DNA of 64,000 bases from NCBI GenBank assembly GCA_027488255.1, contig JAIYBZ010000024.1, positions 1-64,000 on the forward strand. Direction: 5' to 3'. The notes below the pieces were generated by a model. It was not told the DNA's origin and did no database searches. It was given only the letters and a program-made list of their open reading frames with translations. The stretch's first letter is position 1. The number at the start of each line of letters is the position of its first letter. The translations under genes and the position numbers were made by a program. Source of the DNA: Comamonadaceae bacterium. GTDB taxonomy: Bacteria > Pseudomonadota > Gammaproteobacteria > Burkholderiales > Burkholderiaceae_C. Below are positions 8,705-19,706 of this stretch, piece by piece.

Positions 8705-8733
8705 CAAAAAAACCCCTGCCCAGGGGTTTTTTT
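8705..8733 (+). terminator. Rho-independent terminator after dksA
   Basis: ACCCCT (8712-8717), loop GCCC, AGGGGT (8722-8727), then six more T bases, with an A run before the stem. Ends dksA and insulates the dcw cluster. Confidence 0.88.
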
Positions 8734-8931
8734 ATGCCCGAGGGGCCGGAACTTTTGAGGATCTCGATTTTGCAATTGGCGAAATTGATATTTTTTAACT
8801 TTGCGCATCCTTCATAGGTTACTTTCATTGCCCCTTGTAAGTGCCTAATTTACATAGAAATTTCCCTTGTCGGCGGGTTCAATTTCTTCGCTAAGCCATT
8901 GATTTCATTGAAAAAAATCGTCATCGACCCG
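8734..8931. other. Intergenic stretch with no gene seen
   Basis: AT-richer DNA between the dksA terminator and the mraZ promoter. No conserved reading frame, tRNA or strong hairpin was found. Confidence 0.6.
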
Positions 8932-8959
8932 TTGAGTTGGATTGAAATCCTGTTACAGT
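8932..8959 (+). promoter_or_regulatory. Candidate promoter of the mraZ/dcw cluster
   Basis: TTGAGT at 8932-8937 and TACAGT at 8954-8959 with a 16-base spacer, directly overlapping the first MraZ box. Each hexamer matches the sigma-70 consensus at four of six positions. Confidence 0.55.
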
Positions 8960-8990
8960 GCAAAAAAGTGCAATTAAGTGGGGAAAAGTG
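8957..8990 (+). promoter_or_regulatory. Four MraZ-box repeats with exact 10-bp phasing
   Basis: AGTG occurs at 8957, 8967, 8977 and 8987, exactly one helical turn apart; the third unit reads AGTGGGG. MraZ is known to repress its own operon by binding arrays of GTGG-type repeats at this spacing just upstream of mraZ. Position (start of the transcript) and phasing both fit. Confidence 0.8.
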
Positions 8991-9029
8991 TCTCCGCTTG
9001 CACCTCTCAACTGGAAAAAGGTCGTTGCA

Positions 9030-9458
9030 GTGTTTCAAGGGGCTTCATCGCTGAGTCTGGATGCCAAAGGGCGGTTGTCTGTGCCGACTCGGCACCGTGA
9101 CGTCCTGAGCGCCACCGCCCAAGGCCAGCTGACGATCACCAAACACCCCCACGGCTGCTTGATGGTATTTCCCCGCCCCGAGTGGGAGAAATTCCGCGAG
9201 CGTATTGCCCAGCTGCCCATGTCGGCGCAGTGGTGGAAACGCATCTTTTTGGGCAACGCCATGGATGTCGACATGGACGGCACCGGCCGTGTGTTGATTT
9301 CGCCTGAATTGCGTCAGGCCGCAGGCATTGCCAAAGACACCATGTTGCTGGGCATGGGCAACCACTTTGAGCTGTGGGACAAGGCCACCTACGACGCCCA
9401 TGAGGCGCAGGCCATGCAGGGCGAGATGCCCGATGTGTTCAAGGACTTTTCGTTCTGA
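9030..9458 (+). CDS. mraZ: Transcriptional regulator MraZ
   Basis: 142 residues, normal length. A SpoVT-AbrB-fold DNA-binding protein that forms rings and controls the dcw cluster. The sequence after the start ([22 protein letters not shown]) is the first AbrB-like repeat; the second is recognised around [19 protein letters not shown]. The GTG at 9030 is chosen because the family begins at this FQG and an AAAGG lies at good distance; a longer frame back to 8958 would run over the MraZ boxes. It is the first gene of the cluster and probably represses it through the boxes at 8957-8990. Confidence 0.95.
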   Translation: MFQGASSLSLDAKGRLSVPTRHRDVLSATAQGQLTITKHPHGCLMVFPRPEWEKFRERIAQLPMSAQWWKRIFLGNAMDVDMDGTGRVLISPELRQAAGIAKDTMLLGMGNHFELWDKATYDAHEAQAMQGEMPDVFKDFSF

Positions 9459-9463
9459 ATGCA

Positions 9464-10393
9464 ATGACCGAAACCGCATTGACTCACACCACGGTGCTTC
9501 TGCATGAGGCGGTGGACGAATTGCTGCAGTCTGCAGCGGGCGCGGATGGCACTTATGTCGATGCCACATTCGGGCGTGGTGGTCACTCCCGGTTGATCTT
9601 GTCGCGTTTGTCCGCCCAAGGACGTTTGCAAGCTTTTGACAAAGACCCCGAGGCCATCGCCGAAGCGGGGCGCATTGTTGACGAGCGGTTTTCTATCCGC
9701 CATGACGGTTTTTCTCACTTGGGTGAACTGCCTTCGGGCAGCGTGCATGGTGTCCTGATGGATCTGGGCATCAGCTCCCCCCAAATTGACAGCCCCGAGA
9801 GGGGTTTTTCTTTTCGTTTTGAGGGCCCACTCGACATGCGCATGGACACCACGCGTGGCGAGAGTGTGGCCGATTGGCTGGCTTCGGCCACGGTGGATCA
9901 AATCACGGAGGTGATACGTGACTATGGCGAAGAACGGTTTGCTTTTCAGATTGCAAAGGCGCTTGTGGCTCGCCGACAAGAGCGGGGCCCAATTTCAACC
10001 ACCACCGATTTGGCCCAGCTCGTGGCTGACACGGTCAAAACTCGCGAGCCGGGCCAGAATCCTGCAACGCGGACATTTCAGGCTTTTCGGATTTTCATCA
10101 ACGCAGAGCTTGCGGAGCTCGAACAGGCGCTAGAAGCCAGCTTGCACGTGTTGGCCGCTGGCGGTCGTTTGGTGGTGATCAGCTTCCACTCACTCGAAGA
10201 CCGCATCGTCAAGCAGTTCATTGCCAAGCATTCGAAAGAGGTTGTCGACCGGCGCGTGCCTTTTGCCGAGCCGGTCAAGATGCGTTTGAAAGCCTGTGGG
10301 CGTGTGCGTCCCAGTGAAGCCGAAGTGCGCGGCAACCCCCGTTCGCGCAGCGCCATCATGCGCATGGCCGAGCGCACCGAGGTGGCCGCATGA
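9464..10393 (+). CDS. rsmH: 16S rRNA (cytosine1402-N4)-methyltransferase RsmH
   Basis: 309 residues. Methylates N4 of C1402 in 16S rRNA using S-adenosylmethionine. Motifs: [13 protein letters not shown] at the N-terminus, the SAM-binding [30 protein letters not shown] and [14 protein letters not shown] near the C-terminal side. It starts five bases after the mraZ stop and overlaps ftsL by four bases (ATGA), as is usual for this cluster. Confidence 0.97.
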   Translation: MTETALTHTTVLLHEAVDELLQSAAGADGTYVDATFGRGGHSRLILSRLSAQGRLQAFDKDPEAIAEAGRIVDERFSIRHDGFSHLGELPSGSVHGVLMDLGISSPQIDSPERGFSFRFEGPLDMRMDTTRGESVADWLASATVDQITEVIRDYGEERFAFQIAKALVARRQERGPISTTTDLAQLVADTVKTREPGQNPATRTFQAFRIFINAELAELEQALEASLHVLAAGGRLVVISFHSLEDRIVKQFIAKHSKEVVDRRVPFAEPVKMRLKACGRVRPSEAEVRGNPRSRSAIMRMAERTEVAA

Positions 10394-10689
10394 CCCGCCT
10401 CAGCTTTTTCCTTTTGGTGTCCGTCTTGGCCAGTGCTTTGTTTTTGGTGCACAGCCAATATGAAACACGCCGGGTGTTCATGGCCTTGGAGGCGGCGCGC
10501 AAAGAGGCCAAGCGGTTGGACGTGGACCATGACCGCTTGGAAGTCGAGCGCCGCGCACAAGCCACGCCTTTGCGTGTGGAAAAAATTGCACGTCAGCAGC
10601 TGCAAATGCGCCCAGCTTCTCCAGCGATCACCCAATATGTGACCGTCAAAGATGGCACAGTGACCGTCGGCCAGGGGGTGCAGCCATGA
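10390..10689 (+). CDS. ftsL: Cell division protein FtsL
   Basis: 99 residues, a short bitopic inner membrane protein: one membrane segment at the N-terminus (about 5-22, [19 protein letters not shown]) and a periplasmic coiled coil ([24 protein letters not shown]). FtsL forms the FtsQLB complex that activates FtsW/FtsI. Called mainly from position between rsmH and ftsI plus this topology. Overlaps both neighbours by four bases. Confidence 0.93.
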   Translation: MTRLSFFLLVSVLASALFLVHSQYETRRVFMALEAARKEAKRLDVDHDRLEVERRAQATPLRVEKIARQQLQMRPASPAITQYVTVKDGTVTVGQGVQP

Positions 10690-12419
10690 GCCGCAGCGTT
10701 CAGCTGTCGTCGAGCCCTTTGCTGGCCAGCAAGACGCCCGTTTGGCGCAGCAAATTCATTGTGGCGGCGATTGCTTTGGGCTTCATTGCCTTGGTGGCGC
10801 GGGCGGCTTATGTGCAAGTGATTGCGAATGATTTTTTCATTCGCCAAGGTGAAGTGCGTTTTGCCCGCACGCTGCCATTGCCCGCCAATCGGGGTCGAGT
10901 GATGGATCGCAATGGGGTGTTGTTGGCCTCGAGCGTGCCTGCACCCAGCATCTGGGCCAGTCCTGAGGACATCGATCGCGATCCGGCCAAATTGCGCGAG
11001 TTGGCGCGTTTGCTGGAAATGACGCCTGCCGAGCTGAATAAAAAACTCAAAGACGAAGAAAAGACTTTTGTCTGGTTGCGTCGCCAACTCGATGAGCCCA
11101 TTGCCAAACAAATTTTGGCGCTGGGCATCAAGGGGGTATACGACATCAAGGAGTACAAGCGTTTGTACCCCGAAGGTGAAGCCGCGGCGCACATTGTGGG
11201 CTTCACTAATGTGGAAGACTTGGGTCAAGAGGGTGTGGAGTTGGTTTTCCAAAAACAACTCGCTGGAAAACCCGGTTCGCGGCGCGTCATCAAAGACCGA
11301 TTTGGCCGTGTGGTCGAGGACGTGGGTGAGGCCGTCCCTCCAGTTGATGGCCAAGATCTGCAACTGAGCATCGACAGCAAAGTACAGTTTTTTGCTTACC
11401 AGCGCTTGCGCGAGGCGGTCTTGGAAAACAAGGCCAAGGCCGGCAGCGTGGTGGTGCTGGACGCCCAGTCGGGTGAAATTTTGGCGCTGGCCAATTACCC
11501 CAGTTACTCGCCGGACAAGCGTGTGAACTTGAGTGGTGAGCAGTTGCGCAACCGCGCCTTGACCGACACCTTTGAGCCCGGTTCGACCATGAAGCCATTT
11601 GCCGTTGCGTTGGCGCTGGAAAAAGGATTGGTCAAGCCGGAATCGCCCATTCAGACGGCGCCCGGTCGCATCACCATCACCGGGTCCACCATCACCGATG
11701 CGCACCCACACGGCGTGCTCACCGTGAATGAGGTGATTCAAAAGTCCAGCAACGTGGGCACGGTCAAGATGGCCATGCAATTGGAGCCACGCGAAATGTG
11801 GGAAATATTTGCGCAAGTGGGGTTTGGCCAAAAACCCCAATTGCCGTTCCCGGGTGTCGTCAGTGGGCGCCTGCGGCCCTACAAAACTTGGCGCCCGATT
11901 GAGCAAGCCACCATGAGCTATGGCTATGGTATTTCCAGCAGCTTGTTCCAGGTGGCCAGGGCTTACACCGTCTTCGCGCGCGATGGCGAAGTGGTCCCCG
12001 CCACCTTGATGAAAGCCGAAAACCAAGTGGCCGGTGTGCGCGTCATCAGTGTCGAAAATGCCAAAGCCATGCGCAAGATGTTGCAAATGGCAGCGGGCCC
12101 GGGCGGTACCGCACAAAAAGCCCAAACCATTGGTTATTCCGTTGGCGGTAAAACCGGCACCGCCCACAAGCAAGAAGGCAAAGGCTACGCCGGCAAAAAA
12201 TACCGTGGCTTTTTTGTCGGCATGGCGCCCATTGAAGCGCCTCGCATTGTGGTGGCCGTGATGATCGACGAACCCACCAACGGACGCTATTACGGTGGTG
12301 ATGTGGCGGCGCCGGTGTTCAGCCAAACCGTTCAACAAACCCTGCGTTTGATGGGGGTGCAACCCGACATGGCCGTCAAGCCGCAGATCGTGGCGCACTC
12401 GGTTGAGGAGTCGTTTTGA
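10686..12419 (+). CDS. ftsI: Penicillin-binding protein 3, septal transpeptidase
   Basis: 577 residues, class B PBP. Membrane anchor at about 18-40, then the pedestal domain (LPANRGRVMDRNG) and the transpeptidase domain with catalytic Ser in GSTMKPF (SxxK), SSN, and KTGTAHK. It cross-links septal peptidoglycan with FtsW. Starts in a four-base overlap with ftsL, and its stop shares one base with the ATG of murE. Confidence 0.97.
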   Translation: MSRSVQLSSSPLLASKTPVWRSKFIVAAIALGFIALVARAAYVQVIANDFFIRQGEVRFARTLPLPANRGRVMDRNGVLLASSVPAPSIWASPEDIDRDPAKLRELARLLEMTPAELNKKLKDEEKTFVWLRRQLDEPIAKQILALGIKGVYDIKEYKRLYPEGEAAAHIVGFTNVEDLGQEGVELVFQKQLAGKPGSRRVIKDRFGRVVEDVGEAVPPVDGQDLQLSIDSKVQFFAYQRLREAVLENKAKAGSVVVLDAQSGEILALANYPSYSPDKRVNLSGEQLRNRALTDTFEPGSTMKPFAVALALEKGLVKPESPIQTAPGRITITGSTITDAHPHGVLTVNEVIQKSSNVGTVKMAMQLEPREMWEIFAQVGFGQKPQLPFPGVVSGRLRPYKTWRPIEQATMSYGYGISSSLFQVARAYTVFARDGEVVPATLMKAENQVAGVRVISVENAKAMRKMLQMAAGPGGTAQKAQTIGYSVGGKTGTAHKQEGKGYAGKKYRGFFVGMAPIEAPRIVVAVMIDEPTNGRYYGGDVAAPVFSQTVQQTLRLMGVQPDMAVKPQIVAHSVEESF

Positions 12420-13978
12420 TGCAGCGGCTGCACAACGCTCCAGAAGCCGCCCGCTGGTTGCGCGAACGCGTGACGGGTGAGTTGCGCACCGACAGTCGTT
12501 TGGTGGGTGCCGGAGATGCCTTCATCGCATGGCCTGGCGCAGCAACCGATGGGCGTCAGTATTTGGCCCAAGCTTTGGCGCAAGGGGCCAGTGCCTGCTT
12601 GCTCGAAGACGAAGGCCACGCCCCTTGGTTGCAAGCCTTGCCTGAGGCCAGCAGCAGCACCGCTCGTTTGGCCGTCATGAAGGGGCTGAAGTCGCAGACC
12701 GGGTGGGTGGCCGATGCCTATTACGAACAACCCAGCCAGGCGCTGAGCGTCTTGGCCGTGACCGGAACCAACGGCAAAACTTCCACCGCATGGTGGCTGG
12801 CGCAAGCCTTGTCCTCGCCCGCACTGCACGAGAACCGTGGCGCTGGTCGCGAGGGTTGTGGCTTGGTCGGCACGTTGGGCGTGGGCCAGTGGCCCCACGT
12901 GGTGTCCACCGGCATGACCACACCCGACCCTGTTTTGCTGCAGCGTCAATTCAGGCAATTTGTCGACCAAGGCTTGTCGTATTGCGCCATTGAAGCGTCT
13001 TCGATTGGTTTGTCCGAGCAGCGTTTAGACGGCACGCAAATTCGCGTGGCGATGTTCACCAATTTCACGCAAGACCACCTGGACTATCACGGGGACATGG
13101 CCCGTTATTGGGCGGCCAAAGAAATCTTGTTCAGCTGGCCAGGATTGCAAGCGGCGGTCATCAACATCGATGACCCGAAGGGCGCAGAGTTGGCGGCGCG
13201 TTTGGTCGAATCGGGCTTGGACATTTGGACTTGTTCGCGGCAAGGTCCTGCACGGTTGCAAGCCAAAGCCCGGGCCAGTGCGGCCGGCTTGGTGTTTGAT
13301 GTGACCGAAGGGGCCGAAGTGCAAACCCTTCACACCGGCTTGATGGGCGACTTCAACATTGACAATTTGCTGGCGGTGTTGGGCAGCTTGCGCGCATTGG
13401 GTTTTGATTTGGCCCAATCGGCCGAGGCCTGTGCGCAGGTGACGGCAGTGCCGGGCCGCATGCACCTGGTTTCGACAGATGCGCAAAACGATTCGTTGCC
13501 TTTGGTGGTGGTGGATTACGCGCACACCCCTGATGCCGTGACGCACGCCTTGACCGCATTGCGCCCACAGGCGGCGGAGCGTGGCGGGCGCTTGTGGTGC
13601 GTGGTGGGCTGTGGCGGTGAGCGCGATGCCAGCAAGCGTCCGTTGATGGCCGCCGCCGCCGAACAAGCCGCTGACCGCTTGGTGCTGACCAGCGACAACC
13701 CTCGCTCTGAATCTCCCGAAGCCATCTTGGCCGAAATGGCGAGCGGCCTGAGTCGTCCCGATCTCGTCACGGTTCAAGTGGACCGCGCCGCAGCCATTGC
13801 CCAAGTTGTGGCAACCGCCGCTGCGCAAGACGTCGTTTTGCTGGCCGGCAAAGGGCACGAAACGGTGCAAGAAATCAGAGGCGCACGCGTGCCTTTTTCG
13901 GATGTGTTGCAAGCGCAGCAGGCCTTGCAGCGCCGCGCGGCAGACACCACAAGAGTCGCCGCAGGGGGTGTCCTGTGA
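12419..13978 (+). CDS. murE: UDP-MurNAc-L-Ala-D-Glu:meso-DAP ligase
   Basis: 519 residues. Adds meso-diaminopimelate to the UDP-MurNAc dipeptide with ATP. The P-loop GTNGKTSTA lies near residue 118, and the DNPRSESP motif marks meso-DAP rather than lysine specificity; the Mur C-terminal domain holds GKGHET. The ATG at 12419 overlaps the ftsI stop by one base; a TTG one codon earlier is less likely. It uses the product of DapF, encoded 8 kb upstream. Confidence 0.96.
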   Translation: MQRLHNAPEAARWLRERVTGELRTDSRLVGAGDAFIAWPGAATDGRQYLAQALAQGASACLLEDEGHAPWLQALPEASSSTARLAVMKGLKSQTGWVADAYYEQPSQALSVLAVTGTNGKTSTAWWLAQALSSPALHENRGAGREGCGLVGTLGVGQWPHVVSTGMTTPDPVLLQRQFRQFVDQGLSYCAIEASSIGLSEQRLDGTQIRVAMFTNFTQDHLDYHGDMARYWAAKEILFSWPGLQAAVINIDDPKGAELAARLVESGLDIWTCSRQGPARLQAKARASAAGLVFDVTEGAEVQTLHTGLMGDFNIDNLLAVLGSLRALGFDLAQSAEACAQVTAVPGRMHLVSTDAQNDSLPLVVVDYAHTPDAVTHALTALRPQAAERGGRLWCVVGCGGERDASKRPLMAAAAEQAADRLVLTSDNPRSESPEAILAEMASGLSRPDLVTVQVDRAAAIAQVVATAAAQDVVLLAGKGHETVQEIRGARVPFSDVLQAQQALQRRAADTTRVAAGGVL

Positions 13979-15477
13979 CGGCACTGAACAGCACAATGAA
14001 TCTGCAATTGGCAACGGCCTTGGGGTGGTTGAGCCAAGGGCGTGGGGTGCAAGTGGCGTCCGTTGTGGTGGACCGTGTGCACACCGATAGCCGCAGCCTG
14101 CAAGCGGGAGACCTGTTTGTGGCGTTGCGTGGTGAACGCTTTGATGGCAATCAATTTATTGCACAGGCCAAGACCCAAGGCGCGGTGGCGGTGGTGTGCG
14201 AGCCTTCGGGTGAAGCGGCTGCGCTGGCTCATGGCTTGCCCGCCTTGGTGGTGCCCGACGCGCGCCTCGCTTTGGGCGAGTTGGCAGCGGGGTGGCGCGC
14301 ACAATTTGATTTGCCTGTGATTGCTGTGACGGGCAGCAACGGCAAGACCACGGTGACGCAAATGATCGCATCGATTTTGCGTGCCCATGCCGGTGAAGGG
14401 GCCCTGTCCACCCAAGGCAATTTGAACAACGACATCGGGGTGCCCTTGACGCTGTTCAATTTGCGCGCCCATCACCGCATCGCCGTCCTGGAGTTGGGCA
14501 TGAACCATCCCGGCGAGATTGCTTACTTGGCCAAACTTGTGCGTCCGACGGTTGCGGTGGTCAACAACGCCCAACGCGAGCACCAAGAATTTATGGGTAC
14601 CGTCGAAGCGGTGGCCTACGAAAACGGCGCTGTCTTGCAGGCCTTGGCTGCGCAAGGCGTAGCGGTTTTTCCAGCCGATGAAGCGTTCACATCGGTGTGG
14701 CAAAAATTGGCCGAACCTCGGGCGCAGCGCACCTTTGCCTTGTCGCCTGTTCAGGGCCCGGCGAACCCCCATGCGGCAACGCAAGCGGGCGCAAATACCC
14801 CAGCCGATGTTCAAGCCACTTCGGTGAATTGGCAGTCTGGCGCATGGCAAGTGACCCTGAAAACGGCAGAAGGCTCGGCGTCGGTGCGCCTGCACATTGC
14901 AGGGCGTCACAACGTGAAAAACGCTTTGGCTGCCAGTGCTTGCGCTTTGGCCGCGGGGGTTTCATTGGCCGCAGTGGTGCAGGGCTTGCAAGCATTTGAG
15001 CCCGTGAAGGGCCGCTCGCGTGCGGCGGTTTTGCGCATGCCGCATGGCGACATCAGCTTGGTCGACGACACCTACAACGCAAATCCAGATTCGGTGCGTG
15101 CAGCAATTGCCGTTTTGGCCGAGCTGCCTGCGCCCCGTTTGTTGGTCTTGGGCGATATGGGCGAAGTGGGCAACCAAGGCCCCGAGTTTCATGCCGAGGT
15201 GGGGGCTTACGCCGCTGAATGTGGCATTGAAGCGCTCTACACCTTGGGCGAGTTGTCGGTGCATGCGGCGAAGGCCTTTGGAACTGCCCGGCATTTTGCA
15301 GACATGAGCGCGCTCTTGCATGCGGTCACGCTGCAGCTGCCTGATTTTCAGAGTGTGGTGGTCAAAGGCTCGCGCTTCATGAAGATGGAGCGTGTGGTCG
15401 ATGCCTTGATGTCACACCCCACAGCCGCGAAACCGATGGCCAATAACGATCACAAAGGGGCTGTGCATGTTGCTTAG
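13975..15477 (+). CDS. murF: UDP-MurNAc-tripeptide:D-Ala-D-Ala ligase
   Basis: 500 residues. Completes the UDP-MurNAc-pentapeptide. P-loop [12 protein letters not shown], the [11 protein letters not shown] motif, the NNAQREH motif and [11 protein letters not shown] are typical of MurF. The GTG at 13975 overlaps the murE stop in the GTGA pattern seen elsewhere in this cluster; an ATG at 13996 is an alternative start. The 3' end overlaps mraY by 11 bases. Confidence 0.95.
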   Translation: MTALNSTMNLQLATALGWLSQGRGVQVASVVVDRVHTDSRSLQAGDLFVALRGERFDGNQFIAQAKTQGAVAVVCEPSGEAAALAHGLPALVVPDARLALGELAAGWRAQFDLPVIAVTGSNGKTTVTQMIASILRAHAGEGALSTQGNLNNDIGVPLTLFNLRAHHRIAVLELGMNHPGEIAYLAKLVRPTVAVVNNAQREHQEFMGTVEAVAYENGAVLQALAAQGVAVFPADEAFTSVWQKLAEPRAQRTFALSPVQGPANPHAATQAGANTPADVQATSVNWQSGAWQVTLKTAEGSASVRLHIAGRHNVKNALAASACALAAGVSLAAVVQGLQAFEPVKGRSRAAVLRMPHGDISLVDDTYNANPDSVRAAIAVLAELPAPRLLVLGDMGEVGNQGPEFHAEVGAYAAECGIEALYTLGELSVHAAKAFGTARHFADMSALLHAVTLQLPDFQSVVVKGSRFMKMERVVDALMSHPTAAKPMANNDHKGAVHVA

Positions 15478-16645
15478 TTTGGCGCAATGGCTGCAAAGTT
15501 TGTCACCCGAATGGGGCTTTTTGCGCGTTTTCCAATACATCACTTTCCGTGCGGTGATGGCCGCCATGACCGCTTTGTTGATCGGTTTGGCTGCTGGTCC
15601 CTTTGTCATTCGCCGCTTGACCGCACTCAAGATTGGTCAGCCCATCCGCGGTTACGGCATGGAGTCTCATTTGACAAAGAGCGGCACACCCACCATGGGC
15701 GGTGTGCTGATTTTGTTGTCGATTGCCATTTCAACTTTGCTGTGGTTTGACTTGTCAAACCGCTTTGTCTGGATTGTGTTGGTGGTGACCTTGGGTTTTG
15801 GTGCCATTGGCTGGGTGGACGATTGGCGCAAAGTGGTCAACAAAGATCCCGAAGGCATGCCTTCGCGAGAAAAGTACTTTTGGCAGTCGGTGATCGGTTT
15901 GTTGGCGGCGCTTTATTTGGTGTTCAGCATTTCTGAGGTGTCCAACCTTCGGGTGCTGGATCTGTTTGGCAAATGGGTCATGTCGGGTTTTGATGTCAAC
16001 CTGCCGCCCAAAGCCGGTTTGCAAGTGCCGTTTTTCAAAGAGATCAACTACCCCTTGGGGGTGTTGGGCTTTGTGTTGCTGACTTATTTGGTCATTGTGG
16101 GATCCAGTAATGCGGTCAATCTGACCGATGGGCTGGACGGTCTGGCCATCATGCCCGTAGTCATGGTTGGCTCGGCCTTGGGTGTTTTTGCCTACGTCAC
16201 CGGCAGCTCGGTTTATTCCAAATACTTGTTCTTCCCGCACATCCCGGGATCGGGTGAGTTGTTGATCTTCTGTGCCGCCATGGCCGGCGCAGGCTTGGCA
16301 TTCTTGTGGTTCAACACCCATCCCGCTCAGGTCTTTATGGGCGATGTGGGCGCGTTGGCATTGGGCGCGGCGCTGGGCACCATCGCGGTCATCGTTCGGC
16401 AAGAAATTGTGTTGGCCATCATGGGCGGTATTTTTGTCGTGGAAGCCCTTTCGGTGATGGCGCAGGTCACGTATTTCAAATACACCAAGAAGAAATATGG
16501 TGAAGGTCGACGCATTTTGAAGATGGCCCCTTTGCATCACCACTTTGAGAAAAGCGGTTGGAAAGAAACCCAAGTGGTGGTTCGCTTCTGGATCATCACC
16601 ATGTTGTTGTGTCTGGTGGGCTTGTCCACCTTGAAGCTGAGGTAA
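15467..16645 (+). CDS. mraY: Phospho-N-acetylmuramoyl-pentapeptide transferase
   Basis: 392 residues, polytopic inner membrane enzyme with about ten membrane segments. Transfers phospho-MurNAc-pentapeptide to undecaprenyl phosphate, making lipid I. Signatures: [24 protein letters not shown] with catalytic aspartates, [10 protein letters not shown], and the C-terminal [10 protein letters not shown]. Overlaps murF by 11 bases; two bases separate it from murD. Confidence 0.97.
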   Translation: MLLSLAQWLQSLSPEWGFLRVFQYITFRAVMAAMTALLIGLAAGPFVIRRLTALKIGQPIRGYGMESHLTKSGTPTMGGVLILLSIAISTLLWFDLSNRFVWIVLVVTLGFGAIGWVDDWRKVVNKDPEGMPSREKYFWQSVIGLLAALYLVFSISEVSNLRVLDLFGKWVMSGFDVNLPPKAGLQVPFFKEINYPLGVLGFVLLTYLVIVGSSNAVNLTDGLDGLAIMPVVMVGSALGVFAYVTGSSVYSKYLFFPHIPGSGELLIFCAAMAGAGLAFLWFNTHPAQVFMGDVGALALGAALGTIAVIVRQEIVLAIMGGIFVVEALSVMAQVTYFKYTKKKYGEGRRILKMAPLHHHFEKSGWKETQVVVRFWIITMLLCLVGLSTLKLR

Positions 16646-16647
16646 GC

Positions 16648-18411
16648 ATGCAGCTCCAAGGCCAACACGTGCTGATTCTCGGTTTGGGTGCTTCGGGCCT
16701 GGCGATGGCCCGTTGGTGCACGCTTGCCGGTGCAGACGTGACGGTGGCCGACACCCGCGAGGCGCCTCCCCAATTGGCGGTGTTGCAACAAGAGTGTCCC
16801 GCTGCGAAATTTGTAGCGGGCCCCTTCCAAGCCGGTTTGGTCGAAGGCACTTCGGTGCGCGCGGTGTTTCGCAGTCCTGGTCTGCCTCCCGAGGTCGTGG
16901 CACCGGTGGTGGAGGCCGCAACGGCCATGGGTTTGTGGCAAGGCGGCGAACTGAGTTTGTTTGCCGCTGGCTTGGCTGAACTGAAGTCAAACTTTGGATA
17001 TGCGCCGCAAGTTTTGGCCATCACCGGCACCAACGGCAAAACCACCGTCACCTCGCTCACCGGTCAGTTGGTGGCCAGAGCGGGCAAGAGCGTGAAGGTG
17101 GCCGGCAACATTGGGCCCACTTTGCTCGACACCTTGAGCGAGGCCATCACCGAGGCGATGGCCGAGGCTCAGCAAGCGGCGCAAGCCCAGCAGGACAGCG
17201 AAGCGGCTGAAAGCACGTCAGCAGAACCAGTCCATGCACAAGCGCAAGCCGGTGGCAATGCAGAAACTGTGAATGCAGTTGCTGTAGATGCCGAAGTTGT
17301 AGATGCTGAACTTACCGACGAAACGCACCTGACAAACGAGGCGGACGCATTGGCAATGCCCGTGGTGCCTGCCGCTGCAAAGGTGAGCGTGCACCCCATG
17401 GCGCAGGCTTTGCCTCAAGTGTGGGTGTTGGAATTGTCCAGTTTCCAGTTGGACAGCAGCACCGACTTTGAGCCCACCGCCGCGACTGTTTTGAACCTCT
17501 CGCAAGACCATTTGGATTGGCATAGTTCGATGGCCGCTTATGCCGCCGCAAAGGCCAAAATATTTGGCCAAAAAGCCCTCATGGTGCTGAACCGTGAAGA
17601 CCCGCTGGTGATGGCCATGCGCCCTGCGCCAGTGCGGGTAAAATTGCAAAAACCGGTGGAACGTGCCGCTGTGACTTTCGGCGCAGACATGCCTGCCCAG
17701 CCGGGCGATTTTGGCATTGAAGTCACGAATGGCATGACTTGGCTGGTGCGCGCCCTCGAGGGTGATGAGACCCGTCGGCGTCGCAAAGACGAAGTGGAAG
17801 AGTTGCACATTCAAAGACTCATTCCGGCGGATGCCTTGCGCATTCGGGGACGCCACAACGCGGTGAATGCCCTGGCCGCTTTGGCCTTGGCCAGCAGCGC
17901 AGGCTGCGCCTTGGGCCCCATGCTTTATGGTTTGCGCGAGTACCGTGGCGAACCCCACCGCGTCGAGTCGGTGGCCATCGTCAATGAAGTGGAGTACTTT
18001 GACGACAGCAAAGGCACCAATGTCGGGGCCACCGTAGCGGCCTTGCAGGGCTTGGGTGCAGAGCGGCGCCTGGTGGTCATATTGGGCGGCGATGGCAAAG
18101 GCCAAGACTTTGCACCTTTGGCGGCGCCAGTGGCGCGGTATGTCCGTGCGGTGGTGTTGATTGGTCGCGATGGACCGCTGATCCGCGAGGCCTTGCAAGA
18201 AACCCAAGTGCCTTTGCACGAGGCCGCAGACATGGACCAAGCGGTGCGCACAGCGGCCGAATTGGCGCGCAGCGGCGATGCGGTGTTGATGTCCCCAGCT
18301 TGCGCGAGTTTGGACATGTTTGACCATTACGGTCACCGCGCCGAAGTCTTTTGCCGCGCGGTTGCCGGCTTGGCTGAAGAAGCCGGCGCATCGATGGGAG
18401 GTGCACTGTGA
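16648..18411 (+). CDS. murD: UDP-MurNAc-L-Ala:D-Glu ligase with a long internal insertion
   Basis: 587 residues against about 440-450 in E. coli. Adds D-glutamate to UDP-MurNAc-L-Ala. Start [18 protein letters not shown]-loop [19 protein letters not shown] near 154-160; [10 protein letters not shown] near 258. Between the last two (about 165-253) lies an Ala/Glu/Val/Gln-rich low-complexity insertion where other MurDs have only a few residues. A second shorter basic insertion ([10 protein letters not shown]) is near 373. The ATG at 16648 is two bases after mraY. The catalytic core is intact, so the enzyme is probably active. Confidence 0.94.
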   Translation: MQLQGQHVLILGLGASGLAMARWCTLAGADVTVADTREAPPQLAVLQQECPAAKFVAGPFQAGLVEGTSVRAVFRSPGLPPEVVAPVVEAATAMGLWQGGELSLFAAGLAELKSNFGYAPQVLAITGTNGKTTVTSLTGQLVARAGKSVKVAGNIGPTLLDTLSEAITEAMAEAQQAAQAQQDSEAAESTSAEPVHAQAQAGGNAETVNAVAVDAEVVDAELTDETHLTNEADALAMPVVPAAAKVSVHPMAQALPQVWVLELSSFQLDSSTDFEPTAATVLNLSQDHLDWHSSMAAYAAAKAKIFGQKALMVLNREDPLVMAMRPAPVRVKLQKPVERAAVTFGADMPAQPGDFGIEVTNGMTWLVRALEGDETRRRRKDEVEELHIQRLIPADALRIRGRHNAVNALAALALASSAGCALGPMLYGLREYRGEPHRVESVAIVNEVEYFDDSKGTNVGATVAALQGLGAERRLVVILGGDGKGQDFAPLAAPVARYVRAVVLIGRDGPLIREALQETQVPLHEAADMDQAVRTAAELARSGDAVLMSPACASLDMFDHYGHRAEVFCRAVAGLAEEAGASMGGAL

Positions 18412-19706
18412 GTGAAGCCTTGACTCTGTCACAGCGCATGCAAGCCAGCATGGCGCGATGGACCGGCTTTTTCACAGGCCGCGTCAGTGGCGAGGCCGCC
18501 GGTGTGCAGAGTTTGCCCGTCAATTTGGGGGGCTACGACTATGCGCGTGCCAACGCGGGCGCCCCAACGCGCTTGCAAAGTGTGGACCAAGCATTGGTGT
18601 GGGTGGTGGTGGCATTGCTCATGTGGGGCATGGTGATGGTGTACTCGGCCTCGATTGCGATGCCAGACAACCCCCGGTTTTCGCGCTATTCGCACACCCA
18701 TTTCTTGACGCGCCATGTGATCTCTATGGTCGTGGGCAGTGTCATGGCCTTGTTGGTGTTCCAGGTGCGAACCGAAACATGGGAAAAAATTGCACGGCCC
18801 TTGTTCGTGGTGTCGCTGATTTTGTTGGCCTTGGTCTTGATCCCGTTCATTGGCAAAGGTGTGAACGGCGCGCGCCGCTGGATTTCTTTTGGCATCTTTA
18901 ATTTTCAGCCTTCTGAGTTGGCGAAATTTGCCACCATCATTTATGCCGCCGACTACATGGTGCGCAAGATGGATGTGAAAGAACGCTTCTTCCGCGCGGT
19001 GTTGCCGATGGGGGCGGCGGTGGCATTGGCAGGGGTATTTTTGCTGGCCGAGCCCGACATGGGCGCCTTCATGGTGATCGCCATCATCGCCATGGGCATC
19101 TTGTTCTTGGGCGGCGTGAATGCCCGCATGTTCTTTTTGATTTTTGCGGTGTTGGTGGGGGCTTTCGTGATGATGATCGCCGCCTCACCGTGGCGAAGAG
19201 AGCGCATCTTTGCTTACCTGGACCCCTTCAGCGCCGAGCATGCTTTGGGCAAGGGCTACCAACTTTCGCACTCTTTGATTGCGATTGGCCGAGGTGAAAT
19301 TTGGGGCGTGGGATTGGGCGGCAGTGTCGAAAAACTGCACTGGTTACCAGAAGCCCACACCGACTTTTTGTTGGCGGTCATTGGCGAAGAATTTGGCTTG
19401 GTCGGGGTCTCCATCGTGATCTTGATGTTCTTGTGGTTGAGCCGCCGCATCATGGTCATCGGTCGTCAAGCGATTGCTTTGGACAAAGTGTTTGCCGGAT
19501 TGGTGGCCCAGGGCGTGGGCATCTGGATTGGCTTCCAGGCTTTCATCAATATGGGGGTGAATTTAGGGGCCTTGCCGACCAAAGGCTTGACCTTGCCCTT
19601 GATGAGCTACGGCGGTTCGGCGGTCATGATGAATTTGATCGCCATTGCAGTGGTGCTGCGCATTGACGCCGAAAACAAACAGATGATGCGGGGAGGGCGG
19701 TCATGA
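18408..19706 (+). CDS. ftsW: Septal peptidoglycan glycosyltransferase FtsW
   Basis: 432 residues. SEDS-family polymerase acting with FtsI at the septum. About ten membrane segments after a 60-residue cytoplasmic N-terminus. SEDS signatures include [36 protein letters not shown] and [17 protein letters not shown]. The GTG at 18408 overlaps the murD stop (GTGA); the 3' end overlaps murG by four bases. Confidence 0.96.
   Translation: MSEALTLSQRMQASMARWTGFFTGRVSGEAAGVQSLPVNLGGYDYARANAGAPTRLQSVDQALVWVVVALLMWGMVMVYSASIAMPDNPRFSRYSHTHFLTRHVISMVVGSVMALLVFQVRTETWEKIARPLFVVSLILLALVLIPFIGKGVNGARRWISFGIFNFQPSELAKFATIIYAADYMVRKMDVKERFFRAVLPMGAAVALAGVFLLAEPDMGAFMVIAIIAMGILFLGGVNARMFFLIFAVLVGAFVMMIAASPWRRERIFAYLDPFSAEHALGKGYQLSHSLIAIGRGEIWGVGLGGSVEKLHWLPEAHTDFLLAVIGEEFGLVGVSIVILMFLWLSRRIMVIGRQAIALDKVFAGLVAQGVGIWIGFQAFINMGVNLGALPTKGLTLPLMSYGGSAVMMNLIAIAVVLRIDAENKQMMRGGRS

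Noticed and set aside
10593..12398. A 601-codon minus-strand frame opposite ftsI
   Set aside because: High-GC codon bias opens the antisense frame; ftsI is intact on the other strand with all catalytic motifs.
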